From Chionoecetes opilio (lineage: Eukaryota; Arthropoda; Malacostraca; Decapoda; Majidae), in contig JACEEZ010009499.1 of the NCBI GenBank assembly GCA_016584305.1, positions 1-64,000 on the forward strand: a DNA stretch of 64,000 nt, given 5' to 3'. The notes under the pieces were generated by a model. That model did not search any database, was not told the origin of the DNA, and saw nothing but the letters and a program-made list of their open reading frames with translations. Positions 1 to 12,200 of this stretch are shown here, in pieces. The translations under genes were made by a program, and so were the position numbers. Numbering within the stretch: position 1 is the first letter of the stretch; every line of letters begins with the position of its first letter.

Positions 1-1
1 C

Positions 2-289
2 AAAATTACAGATAGCCAAACCCTGACACACAGTGGTGTTAAAAATTATGAATGTTTAGAGTGTGGGAAAAGATTTACTGAAAAGAGTTCCCTCACCAAG
101 CACACCCTGATGCACAGTGGTGTTAAGAATCATGAATGCCTAGAGTGTGGGAAAAGATTTTATACCACTAATGAACTCACCAGACACACCTTTAGACACA
201 CTGGCTTGCGGGAGTTCAAGTGTGATATTTGTAGCAAGTGTTTCAAGACAAAGGGTGAAATTGCCAGGCACATGAAGATCCACTTTTGA
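2..289 (+). CDS. C2H2 zinc-finger protein, 3' end (5' end outside window)
   Basis: The open frame enters from the left edge and ends at TGA 287-289. It shows the tail of one finger and then three full C2H2 fingers. They begin ECLECGKRFTEKSS, ECLECGKRFYTTNE and KCDICSKCFKTKGE, each with paired cysteines and paired histidines. The first two linkers read HSGVKN, unlike the canonical HTGEKP, and the last reads HTGLRE. The chain ends just after the final histidine (KIHF), normal for poly-zinc-finger proteins. Such proteins are nuclear, sequence-specific DNA binders; the target cannot be read from this fragment. No frame breaks occur, unlike the zinc-finger arrays near 32-34 kb, so this looks like an intact last exon. 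The family call is secure; which member is unknown. Confidence 0.9.
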   Translation, partial: KITDSQTLTHSGVKNYECLECGKRFTEKSSLTKHTLMHSGVKNHECLECGKRFYTTNELTRHTFRHTGLREFKCDICSKCFKTKGEIARHMKIHF

Positions 290-458
290 GGTGGTGTGTT
301 GTGTGGTTGTACCCGTGCCTGTGGGAGTGTGTCCTCTGTGGCAATGGGTGGTGGTGAGCAGTGTGTTACATGTGTGGTGGCAGCCGTGCCCTTGTGTTCT
401 TCTGTGAGGGAGTAATGGCCCCAGCAGTTGTTGGGTTGGCAGTGCAGGTGTGACTTTC

Positions 459-464
459 AATAAA
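459..464 (+). promoter_or_regulatory. Poly(A) signal AATAAA of the zinc-finger gene
   Basis: A canonical AATAAA lies about 170 bases after the stop codon, in a GT-rich 3' UTR. The transcript is expected to be cleaved 10-30 bases downstream. Confidence 0.75.
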
Positions 465-479
465 TGTATTCAGGGTTTT

Positions 480-878
480 AAAGGTTTCTCTGCTGATTGC
501 CTTAAAAAACAGTCTGTCCACGCATAAGTTACCCTCCTATTTTTGCAGGTCACATATATGTATATCGCATAAACCTTACTCTGTCTCTTCATCATTGGAC
601 AGCAGCTGGAAAAGTGATGACATCTGCATTTAGGGGATCGTCCGCCATAAATTTTCTATTAAATTTTGAAAATATCGAAAAATTCAGAAAAATGACCCCA
701 TGCACCTTTCATCTTGTGCGTGAAGAAATGTTACAGCAAAATTCGTAACAATAAATGAATCACAGCTCTTTCAGAATCTTGGCAACAATGAAAGAAGTAG
801 TGTCGCCTGCTACTTTTGCGTTCAGACAAATAATGCATTTCATTTCATTTAGTCAGATTGAATAAAGGTAAATTATGT
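480..878. other. Gene-free stretch, nothing recognised
   Basis: Ordinary AT-rich sequence of clean quality. No coding pattern, RNA gene or clear repeat was identified. Confidence 0.5.
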
Positions 879-1082
879 CCCTTCACACCCAGATCTTTCC
901 TTTGCTATATGAAATCGTCTGTTGTCGAGCCATAAAATTACGAAAAATCACTAAATATACCAAATTAGTTAGTGGACAAGGATACTAAACAGGTCATATC
1001 TGTAAAATATTACTTATAATCACTAAAAATCGTCTAATGGTACCCAAATTACAATGGAAATTACGTTGTGGGCGTGAGGGGG
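879..1082 (+). mobile_element. Short TIR element, piggyBac-like MITE family, copy 1
   Basis: The left end is CCCTTCACACCCAGATC. The right end, reverse-complemented, is CCCCCTCACGCCCAC, and TTAA follows at 1083. Internal sequence is shared with copies near 3,940-4,154 (reverse), 6,488-6,961 and 8,193-8,411 (reverse). CCC-starting ends and TTAA sites fit piggyBac-type MITEs; the superfamily is inferred, the repeat family is seen directly. This is the cleanest copy. Confidence 0.6.
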
Positions 1083-1086
1083 TTAA

Positions 1087-1185
1087 GAACATAATAAAAT
1101 AAGGAAGCTACAAGAGGCTGGGAGACCTACACGTGGTAGTTCCTGTTACTTAATATCTACATCCGCCTTTCATCCCCATCCATGA
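1087..1185 (-). mobile_element. LINE 3' end fragment, inverted copy of 15,690-15,790
   Basis: This stretch is close to the reverse complement of the tail of the LINE fragment at 15,415-15,790. Shared parts include AAGGAAGCTACAAGAGGC, GAGACCTACACG and TAGTTCCTGTTACTTAA. It is therefore the 3' terminal part of the same LINE family on the minus strand. Confidence 0.65.
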
Positions 1186-1479
1186 AATCTAGCCTCCTTT
1201 TAAAACTCCGTAAATATACAATAATAATAAAAATGGTGACGTTTTGAGTAGCTTTCGAGCAGACCAGGGTGGGCATTTTCGAAGGGGGGCTCAAAACCCA
1301 ACACCCCTTAGGCCCCTAAGACCGACTTATTTAAATACCGGGCAAGAAGATTCCAAGGGGAAAGGGCTTTTGGGGGCGTCTTTTAGCCTCGTGTAAGGGG
1401 GGGCCCCCAAAAAGGCCCAACCCTTTTTGGCCAAAAACCAAAAACCCGCAAAAGGGTCTTTTCTTCTTCCCCTATTTTC

Positions 1480-1730
1480 TCTCTCTCTCCCCTCCTCTCT
1501 CCCCCCCCCCCCCCCCCCTCTCTCTCCTCCCCTCTCTCTCTCTCTCTCTCTCCCCTCTCTCTCTCTCTTCTCCCTCCTCCCCCTTTTCCCCTTTCTCCTC
1601 TCCTCCCCTTCTCTCTCCCCCTATCTCTCTCTCTCTTCCCCTCTCTCCCCTTTTCCTCTCTCCCCCTCTTCTCTCTCTTTTTTTTTCTTCTATTTTTTCT
1701 TCTCCCCCCTTTTCCTTCTCTTTGATTTCC
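1480..1730. repeat. Polypyrimidine (CT-rich) low-complexity tract
   Basis: About 250 bases of almost pure C and T with CTCTCT runs. Long apparent open frames on both strands here encode only Ser/Pro/Leu or Arg/Glu/Gly strings and are artefacts of composition. Confidence 0.9.
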
Positions 1731-3489
1731 CAAAAAGAAAAGTATTTTTTGCTACAGTCACAGTGCAGGTCATTGGCCGAGGGATAAAGGGATTTTCCGC
1801 TGTAACCAAACAGCTCTCCCCACAAACTACCCCCCCGAGAGCGGGGGCCAAATGCTGAGAGCGAGTAGGGCCCCCCATCCCCCCCCTGGGGCGCCTGGGG
1901 TTTAAGGCAAAAAGGGCCCTCCCCCCGCTATGTTTGTCGGGGATTGCTGCCTTAGGGGCCCACCGCTAAAGGCGCTGAAAAAAGGTCAGGCAACAACAAG
2001 GCCCAAGGCTGGTCAGACCCTGACTTAGTGAGCTACGTTGGCCTTTGACAGACTTCATTTTCGGTTTATAAGGAAAAATATAGCCTTTTTTTCAGTTTTT
2101 TAAACATGGGTAACAATTGGTGTTCGTAATAATAGTGTTGCAAGGTGTGTATAAAATTGATGGGGGTGAAAGACTAAACGCGGCCTATAGGGTTGTTTTT
2201 TAAGCTTATTTGTGGCGAAAAAAAATTTTGTGTTGTGTTTTTTGGGTTTGGGGCCCGGGGCGGGCGGGGGCGAAGCGACTGGGAACAAGGGGCCCCAAAG
2301 GGGGGCCCGCCCGCATTTAAAATTTTTTAACTTTTAACCCGGTTTTTATCATATTACCAATGATATTTAGGGACAAGAACATACCTAAACTCACGAGACA
2401 TTAGTGCATCATTAAACTGTAAAAAAAATTTACAGTAAACTTCCCTATAATAAAAAAAAGGGAGAGAAAAATAAAGATCGGTAAAAACCCCTTTTTTTGC
2501 TTTCCCCCTTTTTTAAATTCAACTCTTCCCTTTACTCCTGTATTTTTTGCTTGCTTTAAATTTTCACTCACAGTCCGGAATCACCACATTTTTCCCGCTT
2601 ATCATGGTATGTGGGGCCCCCCAATCAAAAATAATTGGTAAAAAACCTGTGATAAATGTCATCCTTGTGAAAAAACAGTTTTGGGCGGTCGGGGGGCGAG
2701 CTTCCCTTATTGCAGAGGGAGGGAGGGAGGGACAAAATTTTTTGTTTTGGTGTTGAAGTGTTTAAAGCCTTGTGAGGGGGTTCGAACTGCCTAAACAGCG
2801 TGGGGGCCCCGGGCCAGCGTGATTGGCTAGTGGGATTTTTTCCGGCCCACACCCACGCTTTGGGGGTTTTTAGAGGTGTATGGCAGGAAAAAAAGCGCCT
2901 AAAATTTTCGACTGTACATACCCTTTGACCGGGTGCCTTACCCGGGGCCTTTTTAAAAAAGCGCCTGAAGCCCGGTAAAGCGTCTTTTCCCCTTTAAATC
3001 TCTATGGCACTTCTCAGCATCTCCCCCCTGTTGTTTAGTGTTTATAGTGTTGGCCGAAGCCAGCCCCCCGGGGGGGGGTTAAAAAACCCCCGGGCTAACA
3101 CCCGGTACCATTCACGGCTGGGTGGACAGGGGCTGGGGTTTTTTTAACCCCAAAAGCTCAGAGCACGAAAAAGGAACGAGTCCCCCGGGTTTATGGGGGG
3201 GCGGATGCCGCGAATTTTCCAGTGGGGGCCCAGACAGTGTGAAAGATCCGCGGGTGATAAATAGTTAGGATACACCCTCTGGGGTTGGGGGTTGGGGGAG
3301 TATCAGGGATGTGGGGCCCGTGGGGGTAAAAGGGGACGGGGGTTTGCTGAGTGTGTGTTTGACAAAAAAGTGAGTTATAGCAGATCCTGCTGGGGGGAGG
3401 GTTTTCTGGGGAGGGGGGCTAAAACCCCACACGGGTTTTTTTGGATATATTTTCGTGGGTTTAGAGTGACTATACCCTTAAAACAGGTA

Positions 3490-3790
3490 CTGTGAATGCT
3501 TACCTACAATTTAAAATTTTCTAAAGCTTCATTCTGCTATAACTTGCGTTTTTTCACAAAAAGCCCGTTTTTAAAGATTGATTTTTTTCAAATATTAAAT
3601 TTTCTTTTTGCCAATTTTTTCATTAACTGCAGACAAATAAAAAAAAAACTACATTTTTTTTTTAAAAAACTGTTTCAGTTGTTGTTTTGGGAAGGGGAAA
3701 TTTCCCCGAATTTTCCCAAAAAAAGTAAAAGGGAATTTAGGGTAAAAAGATTTTCAGGCTCAAAGGGGCAGAGGATATGAGATGCGGGGA
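3490..3790 (+). repeat. Dispersed repeat, smoothed copy of 62,400-62,700
   Basis: Shares the order of landmarks with 62,400-62,700: a 'gaatgcttac' start, GCTTCATTCTGCT, AACTTGC followed by a T-run, an ACAAATAAA stretch, TTGTTGT, and a 'tttcaggct' end. The nature of the repeat is unknown. Confidence 0.6.
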
Positions 3791-3939
3791 GGACATCGGG
3801 GGCTTAGTTTTGGGAAAACCCCCCTTCAAGGCAACTATTTAACTTGACCGAGATGCCCTTTGAAATTTCCGTATTTCTTTTTAATTTTTTTTCAAATTTT
3901 TTTTTTGCATTTTTTAAATAAATTTCCTTTTTAAGGGGA

Positions 3940-4154
3940 AACCCCTGAGCCCCGACCGAAATTTTCCATTGAAAATTTTGCTACCATTAGAGGTTTTTTT
4001 TTTATTGACATAAGCAATTTTTTTAAGCTAGACCTTTTTTAGTACCCTTTCCCCACTAACAAAATTTGGGTTTAAAATTCATTTATTTTTGTAATTTACT
4101 GGCTCGAAAAACAATAATTTTGATAGCCAAGGAAAGATCTGGGTGTGAAGGGGG
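3940..4154 (-). mobile_element. piggyBac-like MITE family, copy 2 (inverted, degraded)
   Basis: Reads as the reverse complement of copy 1. It ends GATCTGGGTGTGAAGGGGG followed by TTAA at 4,155, and its left part carries the equivalents of TTTCCATTG and GGTACCATTAGA. Confidence 0.5.
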
Positions 4155-5309
4155 TTAAAGGGCCCTTTTCACACTTCACGTATTTGCTACGCCCCTTTCT
4201 TGTTATCGTGACGTCCCCGTGACGCCCCACGAGGGACTTACCTGTTTTCACTGGTCGACCCACCCCCCGCTCGCTCATATCAAAAAAAAATTACAGTATA
4301 AAACCCCCCTTGTTTTCCTTATTTCCCTTTCCCTTTTGTCCCCTGACACACCTTTTAAACCCCCTTTCCTTTATACCCCCCAAATTTCCCACTCCCTGGC
4401 CTACCTAATAGGGTCCCAATCCCCGGACAACGGCATTGCAAAGGTTCAATTGGAATCTGTATATATATTCAAGCAGGGTGCCCTGTTCCCCCTTCAAGCA
4501 GCGGAACACAATATTTTCACAATCATGTAGCCTAGGTCTTCCTTTACAAAATATTGTTTTCCCAAGAATAAATGATAAAAAAATTATTTTAAACCCCAGC
4601 CCTTGGAAAAAAGCTTAATTTTGGATTTGCAAAACTTGGGTTGTATAATGTTCTTTTGTTTTGTGGCACCACCGCCCCACGCAGCCCCCCAAAAAATCGG
4701 AGGCCCCAAATTTCTTTTCCCCCGAGACGAAAAGTTTTTCGGGGTCCACAAGCAGGAAGTGACGTCACGAGAGGGCAGTTGGCAAGACGGACGCGCAATT
4801 ACGTGTATTTGAACCCCCCATAAAGCCAAAAGGGGAGGGTGAGGGTTTGGCTACACAAAAATTTCCAGTGTTTGGGTTTTAAAAACCAAAGGTAAATAAC
4901 ACACACACACACACCGCCTGCATCATCAAACTTTAAAAAGGCTTCTATTCCTTCCCCATTGGGGGGTGGGTCGTTCGATCCAAAACTCGCCCGGGGATTT
5001 TTCACTGAAAATGCGGGGGTTTACTGCCCCTTTTTGAGCAAGGGGGAAATGGGGTGGTGGTGTGTGAGGTCCCACTTTCCCCACAATCGGTAATAATCAG
5101 CCCCAATTTTCGCACGGGGAGGGCAAAGGGTTTATTTGGGGAGGGTGAAATTTGGGATGCGATTTCAACTGGTGGAGTGCCCCCGGGGGGAAAAGACCGT
5201 GGGTAAATGAATAACACACACACACTCCCCTCTCCCTTCTCTTCTTCCACCAAAATTTAACCAAATTCCCACCCCTTTAAAAAAACAAAACCAGTGAAAA
5301 AAAAACGGA

Positions 5310-5575
5310 TTCCCGCAGTTCGTACACAAGTTTTTTTTCGTACACCATAGATTCGTAACACAAAAAATTTTGTTTCGTATTTATATGAAACCATAGTCGT
5401 TTCGTACCTCAGCTAAGATTTGAACTTGATTCCCAAAAGGGTTTTAACGTTTCAAACCCCCGGGAAATGAAAGAAAAAAACCCAAATCAGTGTACGAAAA
5501 AACTCCCAAAAAAACCTGGGTCCAAATTTAACTTGTTTTACAAAACCCCCGAAAACCAAACAAACATGGGAGAAA
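5310..5575. repeat. Repeat rich in the motif GTTTCGTAC, related to 30,365-30,545
   Basis: Both stretches share TATATGAAACCATA followed by TCGTTTCGTAC, then 'aaatcagtgtacg', and AACCTGG. The motif appears in both orientations, as in a foldback element. This copy is smoothed; the copy near 30.4 kb is clean. Confidence 0.5.
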
Positions 5576-5884
5576 GGGAAAGCCAACAGAATAAAATTAA
5601 GGCGCCCCCAAATACCTCTCCACACGGACCTGGAGCTGTCGCCGAGGGAAAACACTCGCCGCCGTCATCGAGTTTTCCCAATTCTTGATATTACGGGAAC
5701 CCAATATGGGCTCCCTTCAATCAGGATTTACCCGTTTTTCTGTATTCGGGGATGAAATCCCACAATAGCTGTTTCAGTTGGTTAAGTTGGGACCAATGTC
5801 CTTTAGGTTAACATTTCAACGTCGGCGAGAGTTCTTGGTTGGTGTTTCGGCGAAAATTCCCATCGACGACAGTTCTAAACCCTC

Positions 5885-6180
5885 CCACGACACCCGGAAA
5901 CCCCCACCACACACCCCCCAAACATTAACCACAGCCCCCACCACTTTAAAACCCACAGCCCCCACCAACACCCTACCACTTTAAACCACACCCCCACCAC
6001 ACACCCTACCCATTAACCAAAAACTCCACCACACCCCCTACCAAAATTAAACCACCACCCCACCACACACTACCCCCTTAACCAAAAAACCCCACCAAAA
6101 CATTTCCCAATTTAAACCTACACCCCCCCAAACCATTTTTAACCACAGCCCCACCACTTTAAAACCACAACCCCCACCAC
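5885..6180. repeat. CA/CCA-rich minisatellite
   Basis: Imperfect tandem repeats of a phrase like CCCCCACCAC, CACCCTACC, TTTAAACCA, several tens of bases long. Apparent Thr/Pro-rich open frames are a by-product of the repeat. Confidence 0.7.
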
Positions 6181-6487
6181 AAAATTTTGATGTGCAGCAA
6201 GGAGACACGGGCCCAACATATAAACTTTGGTTTTAAATATAAAAAAAGGCGGTAAGCCAGGGAAGGACAGTATGAAAGGTGATTTTACAGTAAAAAGTGG
6301 TTTTAAAAACCTGATAGATAGACAGATAGAGGGATGGATGGTTTGGGGGGAGGGGTAGACGACATTAAAGATAGAATACGGGTAGCAGAAAATAAAAACA
6401 AGTTTTTTTCCCCATGTTCTTGAAAATATGGAGATAAACTCGCGTGAGTAAGACCGTGGCTCCCCATGAATTATGAAAACTTTTAAA

Positions 6488-6961
6488 CCCTTCACGCCCA
6501 AAATTTTTTCCTTTGGGCTAATAAAATAGTCGGGTTTTTTAGCCAAAAAATTACAAAAGTACTGAATATACCAAATTATTTAGTAGACAAGGTTTACACG
6601 TAGAAAACCCACTAGTCGCCAGTCACTCGCCACGCCCCTATTGTCCCCAAAGGACAATTTTTACGAATTTTAGCATTACTACAGACTTTTATGTGCCACT
6701 GAAGAGACAGGCACAGATTTTATATTAGGGTCCCATCCCCCTACTATCTTCAGTAAAAACGTAAAATTCTTAGTGATGAAAAAACAAAAATTCAAAATTT
6801 TGGTTTGTCCCCGGGCGACATTAGTACAGTGGCGGGGACTGGCGACTATAGTTTTATCTGGTAAACAGGTCATATCTATAAAATATTGCTTATATTCACT
6901 AAACAGCGCCTAATGGTACTCAAATTAAAAATGGAAAAATTAAAGTACCCGGCCAAGGGGG
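6488..6961 (+). mobile_element. piggyBac-like MITE family, copy 3, with internal insertion
   Basis: Starts CCCTTCACGCCC after TTTAAA and ends with GGCCAAGGGGG before TTTAAA. The two halves of copy 1 are present at 6,540-6,600 and 6,860-6,960. About 260 extra bases of unknown origin separate them. Confidence 0.5.
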
Positions 6962-6968
6962 TTTAAAC

Positions 6969-7788
6969 GGATCACCTGAAGATTTTGTAACCCCAGAAAG
7001 TCCCCCCTTTAAGACAGTCACCCGGATATCCAACTGAAGAAAACCCTCAAACCCCCGGATATCCCCCCCTGAAATCCGTCACCCCAGCCCACAGTGAATG
7101 TAATATATAAAAAATTTGGATAACAAAAAATTTTTCCTTTTTTTTTGCATCTTTTTTTGAAAGTTTTTCCCCAAAAAAAAATTAAAATTTAAAATACAGG
7201 GGTTCCAAAATTTCAAAAAAAAAAAACATTATAATTATTTTCTCAGAATTTCCCAAAAAACAGTAACCCTTTATTTCCCGGGGTTTTTTATATACTTCAG
7301 GGAGTCCCTTTTTTTGGGCCCTTTTTACAGAAAAACCCCCTTCGTATGGGGTATTTGCCCAAATTTATTTCCCGTTATCACAAGTACAAAAACCCCTTTA
7401 AATTCAGCTTTTTAAAGTCTTTTTTTTGTTTTAAGCCACCAAATAACTTAGTGGAATCATCACACAACGTGGTAGGACCCATATTTTGGGAAAGGGATTT
7501 CGTGCCATGGTCCACTGACTCCTATGAATTTTAATTTTTTTTTTAGCCCACTTTCATTTAAAAGCCTCTTACCCGAAAGGAGGGTCCTTACTCCTCCCTT
7601 TTTCCCATTTTACCTGACCCATTTTGGGAAGTAAAAGTCAGGTCAGGGCCCTTTACCCCCCCCCTGAAAAAACTTCAAAAAACCCCCGGTGTTGCCACCT
7701 GAAGAAAAACCTCACCCCCGGGTATCCCCCCTGGGAAATCCGGGGCACCCTGCCAAAAATCTGGGGGGACGGATCTTCAGGTGAAACC
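6969..7788. mobile_element. Possible TIR element with CACCTGAAGAT ends
   Basis: The left end ATCACCTGAAGATTTTG and the right end GGATCTTCAGGTGAAAC are inverted relatives. Similarity continues inward on both sides through repeated CCCCGGATATCCC-like phrases at about 7,020-7,080 and 7,715-7,745. Smoothed sequence blurs the ends, so target duplications cannot be judged. Confidence 0.35.
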
Positions 7789-7959
7789 GGTTAAACTGAA
7801 AACTCGCCAAAAAAAAACAAAATTTTAAAGAAACAACTCGCGTCCTATTTAAGCAGTCATGTATGAGAAAAAAGTGACGATTTTGGGAAAAATGGAAGGA
7901 AAATTTCACCTGAGATTCCCTTTCTCTCTCTCTGAAAAAAACAAGAAAGTGGGAAAAAG

Positions 7960-8105
7960 GGAAGGAGGAGGGGATAGTGGAGGAGGAGGAAAGGGGGAGG
8001 AGGAGGTTGGGGGGGTGGAGGAGGGAAAAGGGGGAGGGGGAGGAGGAGGAGGAGGGGTGGAGGAGGAGGGGAAGGGGGGGGAAAGGGGGGGGGGGGGAAA
8101 AACAG
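7960..8105. repeat. GGA-rich purine tract
   Basis: Low-complexity (GGA)n/(G)n sequence. Open frames across it encode only Gly/Glu or Pro/Ser strings. Confidence 0.85.
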
Positions 8106-8192
8106 AGGGAAATGGTGGATTATAAGTGAGTCCCAAAAACTTTTAAACCTCATTATTTATAGCTACCCATATAATTAAAAAAAAAAATTTAA

Positions 8193-8411
8193 CCCTTTAG
8201 ACCCAGAAAGTAATTTCCATTGTAATTTGGGGACCCTTAGACAATTTTTTTTTTGGGGAAATTTTAAACAAAAATTTTTTTTAGATATGACCTTTTTTTT
8301 GTATCCCCTTTTTCACTAACTAGTTTGCTTATTCGTTAACCTTTTTTTTAATTTTATGTCTAAAACATAAAAATTTTTTTTAGAAAAAATAAGATTGGGT
8401 GTGAAGGGGGG
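8193..8411 (-). mobile_element. piggyBac-like MITE family, copy 4 (inverted, degraded)
   Basis: Begins right after TTAA with CCCTTTAGACCCAGAAAG and ends with GATTGGGTGTGAAGGGG. Internal parts match the reverse complement of copy 1, including TAATTTCCATTGTAATTTGG. Confidence 0.55.
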
Positions 8412-8449
8412 TTTGGGGAAGGGTAGGTAAAATTTCCCCCTTTTATCGA

Positions 8450-8515
8450 ACATAAAAACATAAGGGGAACTACAAGGGGATGAGGGCCTACGACACGTGC
8501 CCGGGCCCTGTAAAA
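8450..8515 (-). mobile_element. LINE 3' end fragment (same family as 1,087-1,185)
   Basis: Smoothed copy of the phrase AACATAAGGAAGCTACAAG followed by GAGACCTACACG. It abuts MITE copy 4, much as the similar fragment abuts MITE copy 1 at 1,087. Confidence 0.4.
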
Positions 8516-8854
8516 AAAATGGGGAAAAAAAGTACCGTAGATAACCTAAAAACGCCCCGGACAAAGATTTTTTTTTATTAAGGGCCCCTTTGGTTTGGGG
8601 TTCATACTTACAAATTTTTACATCCGATTTCAAAAATTTTGAAAGGGGCTATCTGGAGGTCTGTCATTTTGTGTCTTATCTGTGTCATAGTTGGCTTAAA
8701 AAATGGGAAAAAATTTTTAAAAAAATATCAAAACCCAGGGGGGGAAAGTTTATAACAGGCCCCACACTAAGATCGCCCCTAGTGTTTTTTTTGCCCTGAG
8801 GTCTTGCCGCCCTTTTCGCCGCGCAAAAAAAACCCAGTAGTGAAAATTTCAAAC

Positions 8855-9270
8855 CGTATAGGCCTCTTTCCCTTTTTCGACTTTCAAGAACCAGTTCAAA
8901 CGGGAACCCAAAAATTCAGGGGTTCCATTTGCTCACCCCCAAACCTGGGTCCGAGGCAAAAAGCGCGTTTGTGACTTTAGCAAAACCCCTTTAACCCTTT
9001 TTCTATCACATAGGTTGGTCGGTAACCCGGGGGTAAAAGTTTTCCCGTTCAAACCCAAAAAATGGTCGCCCCTTGGGGCCCTTTTTCTTATTTGTGAAGG
9101 GTTTTTCCCCATGGACGAGTCGAAAAGGATGTCAGACAGCCCATAAATTTTAAGGGGGATTTGGGGGAGGAAAACTGACCCCGATCTTAAACTTTTATGA
9201 TCCCCACACATCAAAAGCTGGCTGAAATTTCCACTTTTAATCTCCTCTCTCTCTCTCTCCTCTTGCCTCC
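8855..9270 (+). repeat. Dispersed repeat, smoothed copy of 63,525-63,905
   Basis: Same succession of landmarks as the clean copy: GGCCTCTT, AACCAGTTCA, CCCAAAAATTCAGG, AACCTGGGTCCGAGGC, ACGAGTCG, GATATCAGACAG or its variant, GATCTTAAACTT, and a terminal CT tract. The family is unknown. Confidence 0.7.
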
Positions 9271-12200
9271 CAAACTGGGGTTTTTTTGTAAAAAAAAAAA
9301 ACGGGGTTTTTTTCGTTCCAAATTTTTGACACGCCAAAACCCGAACCCGGAACTGAACCCAAACCCGAACTGAAAGAACTGGTTCCTGCAAAATTGTGCA
9401 TAAATGGAAGAGGCCCCTTTTATACCTTTCAATACAAACATAAAACAACGCTGAAAACAGGGTAATTTTCCGTCATGATAAAATAAATGGTTCATCCTTT
9501 AAATTTAAATGGACATACACATCAGTAGTGATGCTTCGTTTAAAATATGGATGGTGGCTGGGGAAATTTGGCGGTGGGGGAACCCTTTTCTGTTTTTCAC
9601 GGTAACCGGGAACCCCAAATTCCCAAAAGTATTTTATTAAAACCCCAGTATTCGGGTTGTTTTAAGGTTCCCGGGAAAAGGGTTTTGTTTTTGTGGGCAT
9701 CATGAACCCCGTGACAGCCAATTTTTTCCCCCCCCCACCCCAAAAACCCCCGATTTGCCACATTCCCCCGGCGTTTGGGGGGGGAAAAAAAAAAATGGGG
9801 ATTGGGAAATATTGGTTTAAACTGCAGATTTTCCCAAGACAAATAAAAACTGCGACCTAAAAGCTAGAAATGTGCCAAATAAACTGTTTGGGGAGTGCCG
9901 TGGAAGGCCAGACTCTTGATAAAAAAGGCCCAAAGCAACCTGGGCCCGGGGGGGTCCATTGGGCCCGCACTGCCCGGGTCTGTGGGCCTGCCCCAAAGGA
10001 AAAAACCGGGCTCCCCCCAGTGTTTTTTAAAAACCCTAACCCGGGCCTGCCTCTATGTCGAACACAGGATATGATAAGAGAACGTAAAAATTTAAGGGGG
10101 GAAATATAGGTTTTTTTTTTGACTACTGCATACCCCCTTTTTTTTTATTTTTTGTTTTCCAATTTTTTACAAAAACATATGAACATTAAGCCTAAAGGTT
10201 TTAAAAAATGTGCTTTTTTATTTTAAAATTTTTTATTTTTTATAATTTTCAAATTTTTTTTTCAAAAAGGAAAAAGACTTTTTGAAAAGGAAAAATTTTT
10301 TTACTTTCATAAATTTTTTTTTGGGGGAATAGGGGGAGTGGAGAATGAGAGGGGTTTTAAAACATGCAAGGGGGAATGTAAAGGGGAAAGGGAAAAAAAG
10401 GAGATTTTTGCGGCCAAACCCCCCCAAAGGGGGTAAAAAGGCCCCCAGAAAAAGTAGATAAATAAACTAACTTTAAAGGGAGGGAGGCAGTCAGAACACC
10501 GCCGCCATGGTGAAATCTCCCGGGGGGGTACTTTTCGGGGTTGGGGGGGTGGGAGACTTATATTGAAAACTCCCGTGTCCTCTCTTTCCCAAACCCCCTT
10601 TTGTCTCGATACAAAAAAGAGTACTGCATCCTTCCCCTCTATAAAGACAATTCCTTTTTCTACTCCCCATTCCCAAAATTTTCTAAACCCAGGGCGGGAA
10701 GCTAGGTATTTTTTGATTGGGGGGGCAAACCCGGGGGGCGCAGTGACTATGGGTGGGCACTAGATGAGCTGAACAAGCCCATACAGCTGAGGATTTTTTG
10801 GGGGGGACTGGGACCTTTCTTTCACTTTAAAAGTGCCAAGAACCCCCCCCCCCCCGGGATATTTTTCATTCTGGGCCCCAAAATCAAGAGTTTAAACTGA
10901 TGTCGTATGGGACTATGGAAGGGTTTTTTTTGATTTTTCCTAAGTGGTGTGTTGAGTACCCGTAGGGGGATCATCCAGTTGCTGAGGGGAAAGAAATAAA
11001 ACAGTCCCTGAAAAAAATGAAATACATATATTCCACTTTTATACAAAAAGAAATAACTAAATTTTATACTGAAAATAAAAAAATGCAAAAAAGTTTTAAA
11101 GCCGCCGGGAAATAAAAAAAAAAAATTTCCACTGAGAAAATGAAAATACCTCACTTAACAGAATTTTTGTTCTTGGGGTTTTTCAGCAAACTTATAAACA
11201 AAACTTCTAAAAACAAAGGGTTTTTTTAAATGCCTGCTTTCAATTGACAACACCCGCAAGATTTCCTAATCTCTCATTTCCCATTGTATTTCTCAGTGAG
11301 TTTGATTAAAATTTTAGAGCAGAAAACTTCCCTCTGCCTTAAAGGGGATGACACAGGTTTAAAACTACATAAATTTTTGGGCCCTTTTTTAAAACTCAGG
11401 AAATGCCCCTTCATATGGACAAAAAATTCCCCACTAAATCTAACAGTTATTTTTGGGGTTTTCATTTTTCACTTACATCCTTATTTGGTCCCTTTTTAAC
11501 ATGCGTTTTACAAGTGCAGTCATGGTTAAGACTTCCTCATTTGCACGAAAGGGATGAATAAGTTTCCCGACATTTTCTCAGAAGAAACCCCTTTTCTTTG
11601 TGGATTCTTTCCGTAATCTTTTATTTAAATTCACATGCTTCATTTTTGAAGCGCCTTGTATTTCTGTAACATATGATCTAAAAAAGGGTAGAAGAAATTA
11701 ATTCGTGTTGAACCTTAACCCCGGAAAACAAATGTTTGCTCCCGAATGTTTTCCAATATAATCAGTAACAAAAACCCCCTGCAAATTTTTTAAAACAGTT
11801 TCCCTTTCCTTGGGGGATCTAAACACAAAAACTCTGAAGTATCAAAAACCCTGAGCGCTGAGTTTTTTCTCAACTTCTCCCACAAACATCAAAAGAGGTT
11901 TTGGGCGACCGCATTTCTTCAAAGGGGGGCTCTTTTCAGTTTAATTAAAATTTTACAGCTTTTTTCCATGTCAAGATTGGGTGATTGTACAAATTTTATA
12001 ACGGGTTTATCCTACCCAAAAATATGTGTCATAAAAGGCTAGCTTTTAAGCAAACCCAGCAATTTTATTTGACCTAAAAATCCTCTTTATCAATAGCCCC
12101 GTCACATTGCAGGGCTTTGAAAACCTTCTAGAAACCCAGAACCCGGGAAATTTAGTCTTTTCTTTCATTACTTTTCAAATATCATACCTGCAAGACCAAA

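Noticed and set aside
1383..1878. Several 100-140 codon frames on both strands
   Set aside because: They come from the CT-rich tract; products are only Ser/Pro/Leu or Arg/Glu/Gly strings.
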